Shown: positions 24,302 to 33,770 of the stretch, piece after piece
Layout of the letters: each line of letters opens with the position of its first letter
How positions within the stretch are numbered: the first letter of the stretch is position 1
DNA from: Clostridiales bacterium
GTDB taxonomy: Bacteria; Bacillota; Clostridia; Lachnospirales; Lachnospiraceae
Direction: 5' to 3'
DNA length: 36,088 nt
NCBI GenBank assembly: GCA_021204045.1
Contig: JAJQAA010000025.1
Coordinates: 1 to 36,088, forward strand
Translations under genes and position numbers: made by a program
The notes under the pieces: model-generated
Databases searched by the model: none
The model's input: only the letters and a program-made list of their open reading frames with translations
Told to the model about the DNA's origin: nothing

Positions 24302-24383
24302 GTTACTGTTCACGGCCGCTGGAAAACACAGAAAAGTGACGCGTCGAGCTTGCGAATGAAGGATAGCAGCCGTGAATGGTAAC
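24302..24383. repeat. Intergenic inverted-repeat element, copy 2
   Basis: An 82-base element has 19-base ends GTTACTGTTCACGGCCGCT (24302-24320) and AGCAGCCGTGAATGGTAAC (24365-24383), which are inverted repeats at 16 of 19 positions. It shares the GGCCGCTGGAAAA start and the TGACGCGTCGAGCTTGC core with copy 1. No open reading frame is credible. Confidence 0.88.
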
Positions 24384-24408
24384 GCGTTATAAAATAATGC
24401 ACGACAAA

Positions 24409-24451
24409 TTAGCACTCAACGCTTGACAGTGCTAACAACTTGTGTTATAGT
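24409..24451 (+). promoter_or_regulatory. clpB promoter with CIRCE operator
   Basis: CIRCE (HrcA operator): TTAGCACTC-N9-CAGTGCTAA (24409-24435), one base off the consensus GAGTGCTAA. TTGACA (24423-24428) and TATAGT (24446-24451) are 17 bases apart, so HrcA bound to CIRCE would cover the -35 box. Confidence 0.93.
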
Positions 24452-24506
24452 CTGACTAGAACATGAGCTGAATAATATGCACAGCTCCCGAAGGAGGGAA
24501 ATGCTT

Positions 24507-27098
<2,592 letters not shown>

Positions 27099-27105
27099 GT
27101 TTATT

Positions 27106-27135
27106 TTGACAAGGTATCCTGCGTTATGTTATGAT
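27106..27135 (+). promoter_or_regulatory. Promoter of the DUF3842 gene
   Basis: TTGACA (27106-27111) and TATGAT (27130-27135) are 18 bases apart, directly after the clpB stop. Confidence 0.65.
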
Positions 27136-27185
27136 CAATAAAACGCGATCGGCTGCGATAAATCTTTGACATGAGGACGCGAGAT

Positions 27186-27596
27186 ATGGATATTCTGGTG
27201 ATTGACGGCCAGGGCGGCGGCTGCGGAAAGCAGATTATTTCCGCTCTGAAAAAAGACAAAACGATTCAGGCAACCGTCACGGCGGTGGGAACCAACAGCG
27301 CCGCGACGGCGGCGATGGCGAAAGCGGGAGCGGATCGGATCGCGACGGGAACAAACCCCATAGTGGTCTGCTCGGCTCGGGCGGATGTCATTATCGGGCC
27401 GATCGGGATTGTGATTGCGGATTCCATGATGGGTGAGATCACCGCTAAGGCGGCCCGGGCAGTGGCCGACAGCCGGGCGATCCGTCTGCTTCTTCCGATG
27501 AACCAGTGCGACAATATTGTCGTCGGTGTGCCGGACGCCTCACTGAAGACGACGATTCCGGCACTGCTGGATAAATTGCATGAACTGGATTTGTGA
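27186..27596 (+). CDS. DUF3842 family protein
   Basis: A 136-residue protein starting MDILVIDGQGGGCGKQII, a Rossmann-like glycine-rich opening. It continues with AVGTNSAATAAMAKAGADRIATG and IGPIGIVIADSMMGEIT, typical of DUF3842. Its function is not established. ATG 27186 is chosen over ATG 27171 because homology starts at the beta strand ILVIDG. It has its own promoter and terminator and lies next to larB and larE, so a role linked to nickel-pincer cofactor or metal metabolism is conceivable but not shown. Confidence 0.8.
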   Translation: MDILVIDGQGGGCGKQIISALKKDKTIQATVTAVGTNSAATAAMAKAGADRIATGTNPIVVCSARADVIIGPIGIVIADSMMGEITAKAARAVADSRAIRLLLPMNQCDNIVVGVPDASLKTTIPALLDKLHELDL

Positions 27597-27603
27597 TGAT
27601 TAC

Positions 27604-27655
27604 CGCGAAGGTAATTTTCCTTTTTTGAAAAGAGGCGGATTATCTTCGCGTTTTT
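27604..27655 (+). terminator. Terminator after the DUF3842 gene, with alternative pairing
   Basis: CGCGAAGGTAAT (27604-27615) pairs with ATTATCTTCGCG (27639-27650), followed by TTTTT. The same left arm can instead form a small hairpin, ATTACC/GGTAAT (27599-27615), followed by TTTTCCTTTTTT. Confidence 0.7.
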
Positions 27656-27712
27656 ATTTCACAGGGAAGCGTAAGAGCCGCATTCCCTGTTGTGACAGGA
27701 GGCAGGGATATT

Positions 27713-28459
27713 ATGGATGTAAAAGACTTGCTGGAAGGCGTGAGAGCCGGGACGATCTCTGTCGAGGAAGCGGAGGGACAGCTTCGGCGGCAGCCGTTTG
27801 AGGAGCTTGGTTTCGCGAAGCTGGATCTTCACCGTAAGGTACGGTCCGGTTTTGCGGAGGTGATTTTCTGCTCCGGGAAGAAGGACGAGTACCTGATCCG
27901 AATCTTTGAAAAACTGTATCAGGCGGAGGGGGAGGTCATGGGTACGCGCGCCTCTCAGGAGCAGTATGAATTGATTAAAACCGTCTGTCCGGAGGCAGTT
28001 TATGACCCGATTTCCCGTATTGTGCGGATTGACCGTCCGGACAAGGAGTCCATTGGCAATATTGCGGTCTGTACGGCGGGCACGGCGGATATCCCGGTCG
28101 CGGAGGAAGCGGCTCAGACGGCGGAATATTTCGGCTCCCATGTGGAGCGTTTTTATGATGTGGGGGTGAGTGGTTTGCACCGTCTGTTCGCGAAGCTGGA
28201 GCGGATCCAGAGCGCGAACTGCGTGATCGCGATCGCCGGTATGGAAGGAGCATTGGCAAGTGTGATCGGCGGGCTGGTGGACAAGCCGGTAATCGCGGTT
28301 CCGACTTCGGTCGGATATGGCGCGAGCATGAACGGGCTTTCGGCGCTCCTGACAATGATCAATTCCTGCGCCAACGGGATATCGGTTGTGAATATCGACA
28401 ATGGCTACGGAGCGGGGTATATCGCGACACAGATCAACCGCCTGGCGGAGAAAAAATGA
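27713..28459 (+). CDS. larB: Nickel pincer cofactor biosynthesis protein LarB
   Basis: A 248-residue protein. The N-terminal part (LGFAKLDLHRKVRSGFAEVIFCSGK) matches the LarB-specific domain, and the C-terminal part is PurE-like (VCTAGTADIPVAEEAA, VIAIAGMEGALASVIGGLV, PTSVGYGAS). LarB carboxylates and hydrolyses nicotinic acid adenine dinucleotide, the first step in making the nickel-pincer cofactor of lactate racemase and related enzymes. ATG 27713 is chosen with AGGAGG upstream. larE follows after 54 bases; larC, normally in the same set, is not in this window. Confidence 0.93.
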   Translation: MDVKDLLEGVRAGTISVEEAEGQLRRQPFEELGFAKLDLHRKVRSGFAEVIFCSGKKDEYLIRIFEKLYQAEGEVMGTRASQEQYELIKTVCPEAVYDPISRIVRIDRPDKESIGNIAVCTAGTADIPVAEEAAQTAEYFGSHVERFYDVGVSGLHRLFAKLERIQSANCVIAIAGMEGALASVIGGLVDKPVIAVPTSVGYGASMNGLSALLTMINSCANGISVVNIDNGYGAGYIATQINRLAEKK

Positions 28460-28513
28460 GTACCGGCAGACTGCGGCACAAAGATGGGGCGTATATCAGG
28501 AGGAGGAAACCCG

Positions 28514-29347
28514 ATGACATCACTAGAAGAAAAAAAACAAAAGCTTGAGGAATATTTAAAAGAACTGGGAAGCGTCGCAGTTGCCTTTTCGTCGGGAGTC
28601 GATTCGACATTTTTGCTGAAAGTGGCACACGACGTGCTGGGCGACCGGGCCATCGCGGTGACGACGCGCTCCTGCTCTTTCCCGGCTCGGGAGCTGAAGG
28701 AAGCGACCGCTTTCTGTGAGAAGGAGGGAATCCGGCATATTGTGATCGATTCGGAAGAGCTTTCCATCGAGGGGTTCCGTCATAATCCGAAAAACCGGTG
28801 CTATCTGTGCAAATGGGAGTTGTTTACGAAGATTGGTGAGATGGCGAGGGAGCACGGCGCTGCGAATGTGGTGGAAGGCTCTAATCTGGATGATGAAGGT
28901 GATTACCGTCCTGGCATGCAGGCGGTGGCAGAGCTGGGGATAAAGAGTCCGCTGCGTTACGCCGGGCTGACAAAGGCGGATATCCGCGCACTTTCGAGGG
29001 AACTCGGGCTTCCGACCTGGGACAAACCGTCCTTTGCCTGCCTGGCTTCCCGGTTTGTGTACGGGGAAGAGATCACCGAAGAAAAACTGGGCATGGTCGA
29101 CCGGGCGGAACAGTGGCTTCTGGATGAAGGGTTTCACCAGGTCCGGGTGCGGATTCATGGAAAAATCGCGCGCATTGAGCTGGAACCGGAGGAATTTTCC
29201 CGCCTGTTTGCGGATGAAAGGGCGGAGCGAGCCAACCGATATATGAAAAGCCTTGGCTTTGACTATGTGACGCTGGATCTTGGTGGGTATGAGATGGGCA
29301 GCATGAACAAGACGCTGGGGCAGGAGATAAAATCGGAATCGGAATGA
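28514..29347 (+). CDS. larE: ATP-dependent sulfur transferase LarE
   Basis: A 277-residue PP-loop protein. SSGVDS (residues 26-31) is the ATP pyrophosphatase loop, NRCYLCKWELF follows in the middle, and PSFACLASR puts a cysteine at residue 176, the same position as the sacrificial sulfur-donor cysteine of the Lactobacillus plantarum enzyme. LarE activates the LarB product and transfers sulfur to it. ATG 28514 lies behind AGGAGGAGG. The NRCYLC pair means an iron-sulfur-using variant cannot be excluded by eye. A terminator follows. Confidence 0.93.
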   Translation: MTSLEEKKQKLEEYLKELGSVAVAFSSGVDSTFLLKVAHDVLGDRAIAVTTRSCSFPARELKEATAFCEKEGIRHIVIDSEELSIEGFRHNPKNRCYLCKWELFTKIGEMAREHGAANVVEGSNLDDEGDYRPGMQAVAELGIKSPLRYAGLTKADIRALSRELGLPTWDKPSFACLASRFVYGEEITEEKLGMVDRAEQWLLDEGFHQVRVRIHGKIARIELEPEEFSRLFADERAERANRYMKSLGFDYVTLDLGGYEMGSMNKTLGQEIKSESE

Positions 29348-29369
29348 AAAATAAGAAGAAAAGGAAGAG

Positions 29370-29402
29370 AAATCGTCGCTGGCAACAGGCGGCGATTTTT
29401 TT
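29370..29402 (+). terminator. Terminator after larE
   Basis: Stem AAATCGTCGC/GCGGCGATTT (one G-U pair) is followed by a run of T. Confidence 0.85.
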
Positions 29403-29444
29403 CGAGACCATTTTTGGGGACGATTTGTATATCGTGGCGCGGCC

Positions 29445-29834
29445 GTGTCGAAATTGGCAGAATTAAGGAAAAAATGGTCGAAACGAAGGGAGCACTGTCT
29501 GATGAGCGGTCAATTCGATGTTTGCAGATTACTTTTACGTCTGGGCGCCAGCCCGAAGCAGGCCGGATTCCACTATGCGGCGTATGGAATCGAGCTTGCC
29601 ATGAAAGAGGAAGAACGCATGATGGGCATTACAAAGGGTCTGTATCTGGAAACCGGCCGGCATTATCATGTCAGCTGGGGAGCGGTCGAGTGTGGGCTGC
29701 GGACAATGATTTCCAGAATGTGGGAGAAAGATCATGATTGTTTTCGCGCCGGTCTGGATTATCCGGGGACCGGGAAGCCGACGGCCGGGGAATTTCTGGC
29801 TGTAGCGGCACTGTATCTGAAACAGCGGCCATAA
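29445..29834 (+). CDS. Stand-alone Spo0A C-terminal-type DNA-binding protein
   Basis: The frame encodes at most 129 residues from GTG 29445. ATG 29502 (110 residues), with AAGGGAG 11 bases upstream, is an equally plausible start. From about residue 25 the sequence follows the Spo0A effector domain. LRLGASPKQAGFHYAAYGI corresponds to the LHEIGVPAHIKGYxYLREAI block, MMGITKGLYLETGRHYHVSW to the ITKxLYPxIAKKY block, AVECGLRTMISRMWEK to the recognition helix block, and GKPTAGEFLAVAAL to the C-terminal block. No phosphorylated receiver domain is encoded upstream. It therefore could bind 0A-box-like DNA without phosphorelay control, or compete with Spo0A. The divergence is considerable, so binding specificity is unknown. 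Confidence 0.8.
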   Translation: MSKLAELRKKWSKRREHCLMSGQFDVCRLLLRLGASPKQAGFHYAAYGIELAMKEEERMMGITKGLYLETGRHYHVSWGAVECGLRTMISRMWEKDHDCFRAGLDYPGTGKPTAGEFLAVAALYLKQRP

Positions 29835-29931
29835 GAAACGTGTTCCTTTTGAATTTAGTTAAAATTTTGTGGCAATCGACAAGTGGTCGGGAATATGATA
29901 TCAGTATAATAATTCAATGTGAGGTTTCTTC

Positions 29932-30903
29932 ATGAATGAGATGTTTTCCGTATTACGTGCTCAGGAAGTATCCGAACCTCTTGATCCGGGCTTTTTAGCA
30001 GGAACGGCGTTGCCTGGTCGTCCCGGTGGCTCCGGGTCTTCGGATGGACCGGCTTCTTCGGGAGGCTCTGGCTCCCCGGGTACGCCGGGCGGTTCGGGCA
30101 GCTCCAATTCCTCAGGTACGTCGGGCGCGCCGAATAAACCGGACGCACCATCCGCCCCGAGCAAACCGGAACCGCCGTCGGCGCCCAGTCGTCCGGCACC
30201 CCCAAAGCCTCCGGAAAGCAGCAGTAGCAGCAGTAGTAGCAGCAGTAGCACCCCTCCGCCCCTGCCGATCACGGTGATTGGAACACCGACGGGAGTTCCC
30301 TGTCTGTTTTGCAGCTCCAGTCAGTGGCTGACAGCGGCAATCCGTTTTATCAATGCCACGGTCAATTACAATCCGCTGACGATTTCCGTGGACGGCAGCA
30401 CGTTCCAGAGCGGACTGGAGCAGGCGCAGGTTACCGAATATGGCAGCATCCGCCAGGGATATCATACGATTACGATTGCCGGTTCCAACGGTTATACTTA
30501 TCTGCGCAAACAGGTTTACATCGGCGACGGGATGACGACGCTTGCGATTGTGAACGCTTCCTCGGGCATTGATATTGTTTCCGTTTCGGATACCAGCTGC
30601 CCGGCCGGTTCTTACAGCTCCTGTATTCGTGTCGGGAACCTGGCCGCGTATAGTAGTGATATCAATGTGACGCTGGGGAATGTAATGTTTTCTTCGGTTG
30701 CGTTCGGGTCGGTTACAGACTTCAACCAGGTAAGCGCCGGTTCCTACACCGCTTATGTGGCACGCTCCTCGCAGTCCTCGACGGTGTTGCTCTCGGTTCC
30801 GGTCAGTCTGACAGCCGGGCGTATCTACACGCTGTATGTGCTGAACTGGAATCCTTCTGTCGATACGATCCGCACAATACTGGTGGAGGACCGCAGGAAC
30901 TGA
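29932..30903 (+). CDS. DUF4397 domain protein with Gly/Ser/Pro-rich N-terminal region
   Basis: The 323-residue protein has three parts. Residues 1-25 are a short head with no signal peptide. Residues about 26-112 are low complexity: Gly/Ser/Pro, then Pro/Ala/Lys/Glu, ending in an unbroken run of eleven serines encoded by AGC/AGT repeats. Residues about 130-310 form a DUF4397 beta-rich domain (AAIRFINATVNYNPLTI, ITIAGSNGYTYL, AYSSDINVTLGNV, AGRIYTLYVLNWNP). DUF4397 occurs in surface and spore-associated proteins of Firmicutes, but its function is not established. ATG 29932 follows GTGAGG; a TATAAT lies at 29905-29910 without a good -35. The gene stands alone between the Spo0A-like gene and thrC. 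A spore or cell-surface role is a guess. Confidence 0.8.
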   Translation: MNEMFSVLRAQEVSEPLDPGFLAGTALPGRPGGSGSSDGPASSGGSGSPGTPGGSGSSNSSGTSGAPNKPDAPSAPSKPEPPSAPSRPAPPKPPESSSSSSSSSSSTPPPLPITVIGTPTGVPCLFCSSSQWLTAAIRFINATVNYNPLTISVDGSTFQSGLEQAQVTEYGSIRQGYHTITIAGSNGYTYLRKQVYIGDGMTTLAIVNASSGIDIVSVSDTSCPAGSYSSCIRVGNLAAYSSDINVTLGNVMFSSVAFGSVTDFNQVSAGSYTAYVARSSQSSTVLLSVPVSLTAGRIYTLYVLNWNPSVDTIRTILVEDRRN

Positions 30904-30941
30904 AAAATCATATGGAGGACCGCAGGAACCGAAAAACCACT
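30884..30941 (+). repeat. 29-base tandem duplication at the end of the DUF4397 gene
   Basis: Units 30884-30912 and 30913-30941 share TGGAGGACCGCAGGAAC and GAAAAA with a few differences. The first unit contains the gene's last codons and stop; the second is outside the gene. Confidence 0.8.
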
Positions 30942-30969
30942 TGTGAAATTTGCCCGATGATGATACTAT
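30941..30969 (+). promoter_or_regulatory. Promoter of thrC
   Basis: TTGTGA (30941-30946) and TACTAT (30964-30969) are 17 bases apart. The -35 box abuts the tandem duplication. Confidence 0.55.
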
Positions 30970-31047
30970 GAGAAACGAAACGGAATTTTGCACAGAATAC
31001 TACCTTGAATTTTGCCCCGGCTCGTCCGGGGCAGGAAAGGATTTTAC

Positions 31048-32544
31048 ATGATAACGACAGTATCTTATCAAAGTACAAGGGGTGGGGAGAGCGGCGTGCC
31101 ATCTTCCCGGGCGATCCTGGAAGGACTGGCAAAAGACGGCGGGCTGTTTATGCCGGATCATATTCCACAGCTGGATGTTTCTCTGGAACGCCTGGCCGGG
31201 ATGACTTATCAGGAAGTCGCCTATGAGGTGATGAAGCTGTTCCTGACAGATTTTACGGAGGATGAGCTGAAAGCCTGTATCGCGGGCGCCTATGACAGTA
31301 AATTCGATGTGCCCGAGATCGCGCCATTGCGCGAGGCAGACGGAGCCTGGTATCTGGAGCTGTTTCACGGCAGCACGATCGCGTTTAAGGACATGGCGTT
31401 GTCTATCCTTCCGTATCTGATGACGACAGCGGCGCGCAAGAATCAGGTTAAAAATGAGATCGTGATCCTCACAGCCACCTCGGGCGACACGGGCAAGGCG
31501 GCGATGGCGGGTTTTGCCGATGTGCCGGGCACGCGCATTATTGTCTTTTATCCTAAGGGCGGCGTCAGCCGTGTTCAGGAGCTGCAGATGGTGACACAGA
31601 AGGGCGAAAATACGGCGGTGGTCGCGATTCACGGCAATTTTGATGACGCGCAAACGGGGGTCAAGCAGATCTTTGGTGATGCGGCTTTCGGGAAACGTCT
31701 GGCGTCGAAGGGATTCCAGCTCTCGTCGGCTAACTCGATCAACATTGGCCGTCTGGTGCCGCAGATCGTGTATTATGTATATGCCTACACCCGTCTGCTG
31801 CGTGCGGGAAAGATCGTTGCGGGTGACAGGATTAATATCACGGTACCGACCGGAAATTTCGGCAACATTCTTGCGGCTTATTTCGCGAAGCAAATGGGGC
31901 TGCCGGTGAAAACGCTGATCTGCGCTTCGAATGATAACAAAGTGCTGTATGACTTTTTCAAGACGGGTGTGTATGACCGGAGACGTGAGTTCATTCTGAC
32001 GAGCTCGCCGTCGATGGATATCCTGATTTCCAGCAACCTGGAGCGCCTGATTTATTTAAGCGCGGGCTGTGACGCCGCGGCAAACAGCGCCCTGATGAAG
32101 GAACTTTCCGAAACCGGCGCGTATACAATTACAGACGCGATGCGTGAGAATATGGCGGATTTTGTCGGCGGCTTTGCCACGGAAGAGGAGAATGCCGCGG
32201 AGATTAAGCGGCTTTATGACAAAACGGGTTACCTGATCGATACGCACACCGGTGTAGCGTCGGCGGTGTATCGGGCTTACATGGAGCGCACCGGGGATGA
32301 GACGCCGACCGTGATCGCGTCGACGGCCAGTCCGTTCAAATTTTCCCGCAGCGTGATGGAGGCAGTATTCGGGAATCAGGAGGGCCGGGACGAGTTTTCG
32401 ATCATCGATGATCTCTCACGCGCTGCCGGATTGCCGGCGCCAAAGGCCATCGAAGAGATTCGCTGCGCACAGATCCGGCATCGCCGGGAGTGCGATAAGG
32501 ATGGAATGGAGCGGGAAGTGGCGGATATTTTGGGATTGTCATGA
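31048..32544 (+). CDS. thrC: Threonine synthase
   Basis: A 498-residue PLP enzyme of the long threonine synthase class. It has the N-terminal STRGGESGVPSSRAILEGLAKDGGLF region in pieces, GSTIAFKDMAL with the PLP-binding lysine at Lys114, the phosphate-binding TATSGDTGKAAM loop, and NFGNILAAYFAK. It converts O-phosphohomoserine to threonine. ATG 31048 follows AGGAAAGGA; the upstream ATG at 31012 lacks a ribosome site and the extra residues do not look like the family. It has its own promoter, and no other threonine pathway gene is nearby. Confidence 0.95.
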   Translation: MITTVSYQSTRGGESGVPSSRAILEGLAKDGGLFMPDHIPQLDVSLERLAGMTYQEVAYEVMKLFLTDFTEDELKACIAGAYDSKFDVPEIAPLREADGAWYLELFHGSTIAFKDMALSILPYLMTTAARKNQVKNEIVILTATSGDTGKAAMAGFADVPGTRIIVFYPKGGVSRVQELQMVTQKGENTAVVAIHGNFDDAQTGVKQIFGDAAFGKRLASKGFQLSSANSINIGRLVPQIVYYVYAYTRLLRAGKIVAGDRINITVPTGNFGNILAAYFAKQMGLPVKTLICASNDNKVLYDFFKTGVYDRRREFILTSSPSMDILISSNLERLIYLSAGCDAAANSALMKELSETGAYTITDAMRENMADFVGGFATEEENAAEIKRLYDKTGYLIDTHTGVASAVYRAYMERTGDETPTVIASTASPFKFSRSVMEAVFGNQEGRDEFSIIDDLSRAAGLPAPKAIEEIRCAQIRHRRECDKDGMEREVADILGLS

Positions 32545-32705
32545 GTTTCCTGTAAGAAGCATTCTGAAGAAAAACAGGGCAGTCGGAAAAATTCCCCTAC
32601 CAAAACCAGAGAAAAAGTATTATAATAAAAAGCGACGGCCGCACGAGATACGGAGTACGAAGATTTGGGAAGGGCGGCAAATATATTATACGGAGGGTTG
32701 GAATT

Positions 32706-33569
32706 ATGTTAGTATCTGCAACCGAAATGCTGCAAAAGGCAGTGGCAGGCCACTATGCGGTGGGCGCGTTCAACATCAATAACCTGGAGTGGACCAAATC
32801 GATCCTGGCTACCGCTCAGGAGCTGGAGTCCCCGGTTATCCTTGGCGTATCGGAGGGCGCCGGCAAATATATGACCGGTTTCACGACGGTTACGGCGATG
32901 GTCAAGGCGATGGTCGATGCGATGGGTATCACCGTTCCTGTTGCCCTGCATCTGGATCACGGCACCTATGACGGCTGCTACAAGTGCATCAAGGCCGGTT
33001 TTTCTTCCATTATGTTTGACGGCTCTCACTATCCGATTGAGGAGAATGTCGAGAAGACCAAGGAGCTGGTAAAGATTGCCCACGCGATGGGTCTTTCCAT
33101 CGAGGCGGAAGTCGGCGCGATCGGCGGTGAGGAAGACGGAGTTGTCGGCATGGGCGAGTGCGCGGATCCGGCGGAGTGCAAACGCATTGCGGATCTGGGC
33201 ATCGATTTCCTGGCGGCTGGTATCGGCAACATTCATGGCAAATATCCGGCGAACTGGCAGGGATTAAGCTTTGAGACACTGGCGGCGATCAAGGCGCAGA
33301 CCGGGGACATGCCTCTGGTTCTTCATGGCGGCACCGGTATCCCGGCTGACCAGATCAAGAAGGCGATCGACCTCGGCGTGGCAAAGATCAACGTGAATAC
33401 CGAGTGCCAGCTGTATTTCGCGGACGCGACCCGCAAATATATCGAAGAAGGCAAGGATCAGCAGGGTAAAGGCTATGATCCACGTAAGCTTCTTGCTCCG
33501 GGCGCGGAAGGCATTAAGACGATTGTCAAGGAGAAGATTGAGCTGTTCGGTTCCGTTGGAAAAGCCTGA
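32706..33569 (+). CDS. fba: Class II fructose-1,6-bisphosphate aldolase
   Basis: A 287-residue zinc-dependent aldolase. HLDHG (residues 82-86) contains the catalytic Asp84 and zinc ligand His85. NIHGKYP and LHGGTG supply further zinc and phosphate contacts, and KINVNTE completes the phosphate site. The enzyme cleaves fructose-1,6-bisphosphate into dihydroxyacetone phosphate and glyceraldehyde-3-phosphate. A tagatose-bisphosphate aldolase (GatY/KbaY) is a close alternative, but length and isolated position favour the glycolytic enzyme. ATG 32706 follows CGGAGGG. Confidence 0.92.
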   Translation: MLVSATEMLQKAVAGHYAVGAFNINNLEWTKSILATAQELESPVILGVSEGAGKYMTGFTTVTAMVKAMVDAMGITVPVALHLDHGTYDGCYKCIKAGFSSIMFDGSHYPIEENVEKTKELVKIAHAMGLSIEAEVGAIGGEEDGVVGMGECADPAECKRIADLGIDFLAAGIGNIHGKYPANWQGLSFETLAAIKAQTGDMPLVLHGGTGIPADQIKKAIDLGVAKINVNTECQLYFADATRKYIEEGKDQQGKGYDPRKLLAPGAEGIKTIVKEKIELFGSVGKA

Positions 33570-33627
33570 TTTAGAAAAAAGTAAAAAAGACTTGATTTTT
33601 TTCACAGGATGGTTTATTTTAGTAGGG

Positions 33628-33670
33628 AACGATGGGGTTCTTCAGATAGAGAGGGGCGCCATCGTTTTCT
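33628..33670 (+). terminator. Possible terminator after fba
   Basis: AACGATGG (33628-33635) pairs with CCATCGTT (33659-33666), followed by TTCTGTGTTTT. The stem is short and the loop long, so confidence is moderate. Confidence 0.45.
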
Positions 33671-33682
33671 GTGTTTTGGGAA

Positions 33683-33705
33683 TTGACTTTAGAAAATTAA
33701 GTCAA
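33683..33705. promoter_or_regulatory. Dyad upstream of glnN
   Basis: A perfect inverted repeat, TTGACTT-N9-AAGTCAA, lies 66 bases before the glnN start. It does not match the GlnR consensus (TGTNA-N7-TNACA). It could be an operator for a nitrogen regulator. Confidence 0.45.
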
Positions 33706-33770
33706 CCGGGAGAAAATCCTGCGGATGAAACGATCCGGGAACGGAGAATGAAGGAGAGGAAGGAAAATTT

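Noticed and set aside
30217-30249. AGC/AGT repeat as a CRISPR or satellite array
   Set aside because: It is a short in-frame serine codon run inside a coding region, without spacers.
30112-30993. Minus-strand Arg-rich frame opposite the DUF4397 gene
   Set aside because: Arg-rich composition is the expected shadow of Ser/Pro-coding repeats on the other strand.
33683-33711. TTGACT as the -35 box of a glnN promoter
   Set aside because: The base positions 17 downstream read CCGGGA, which is not a -10 box; the dyad explanation fits better.
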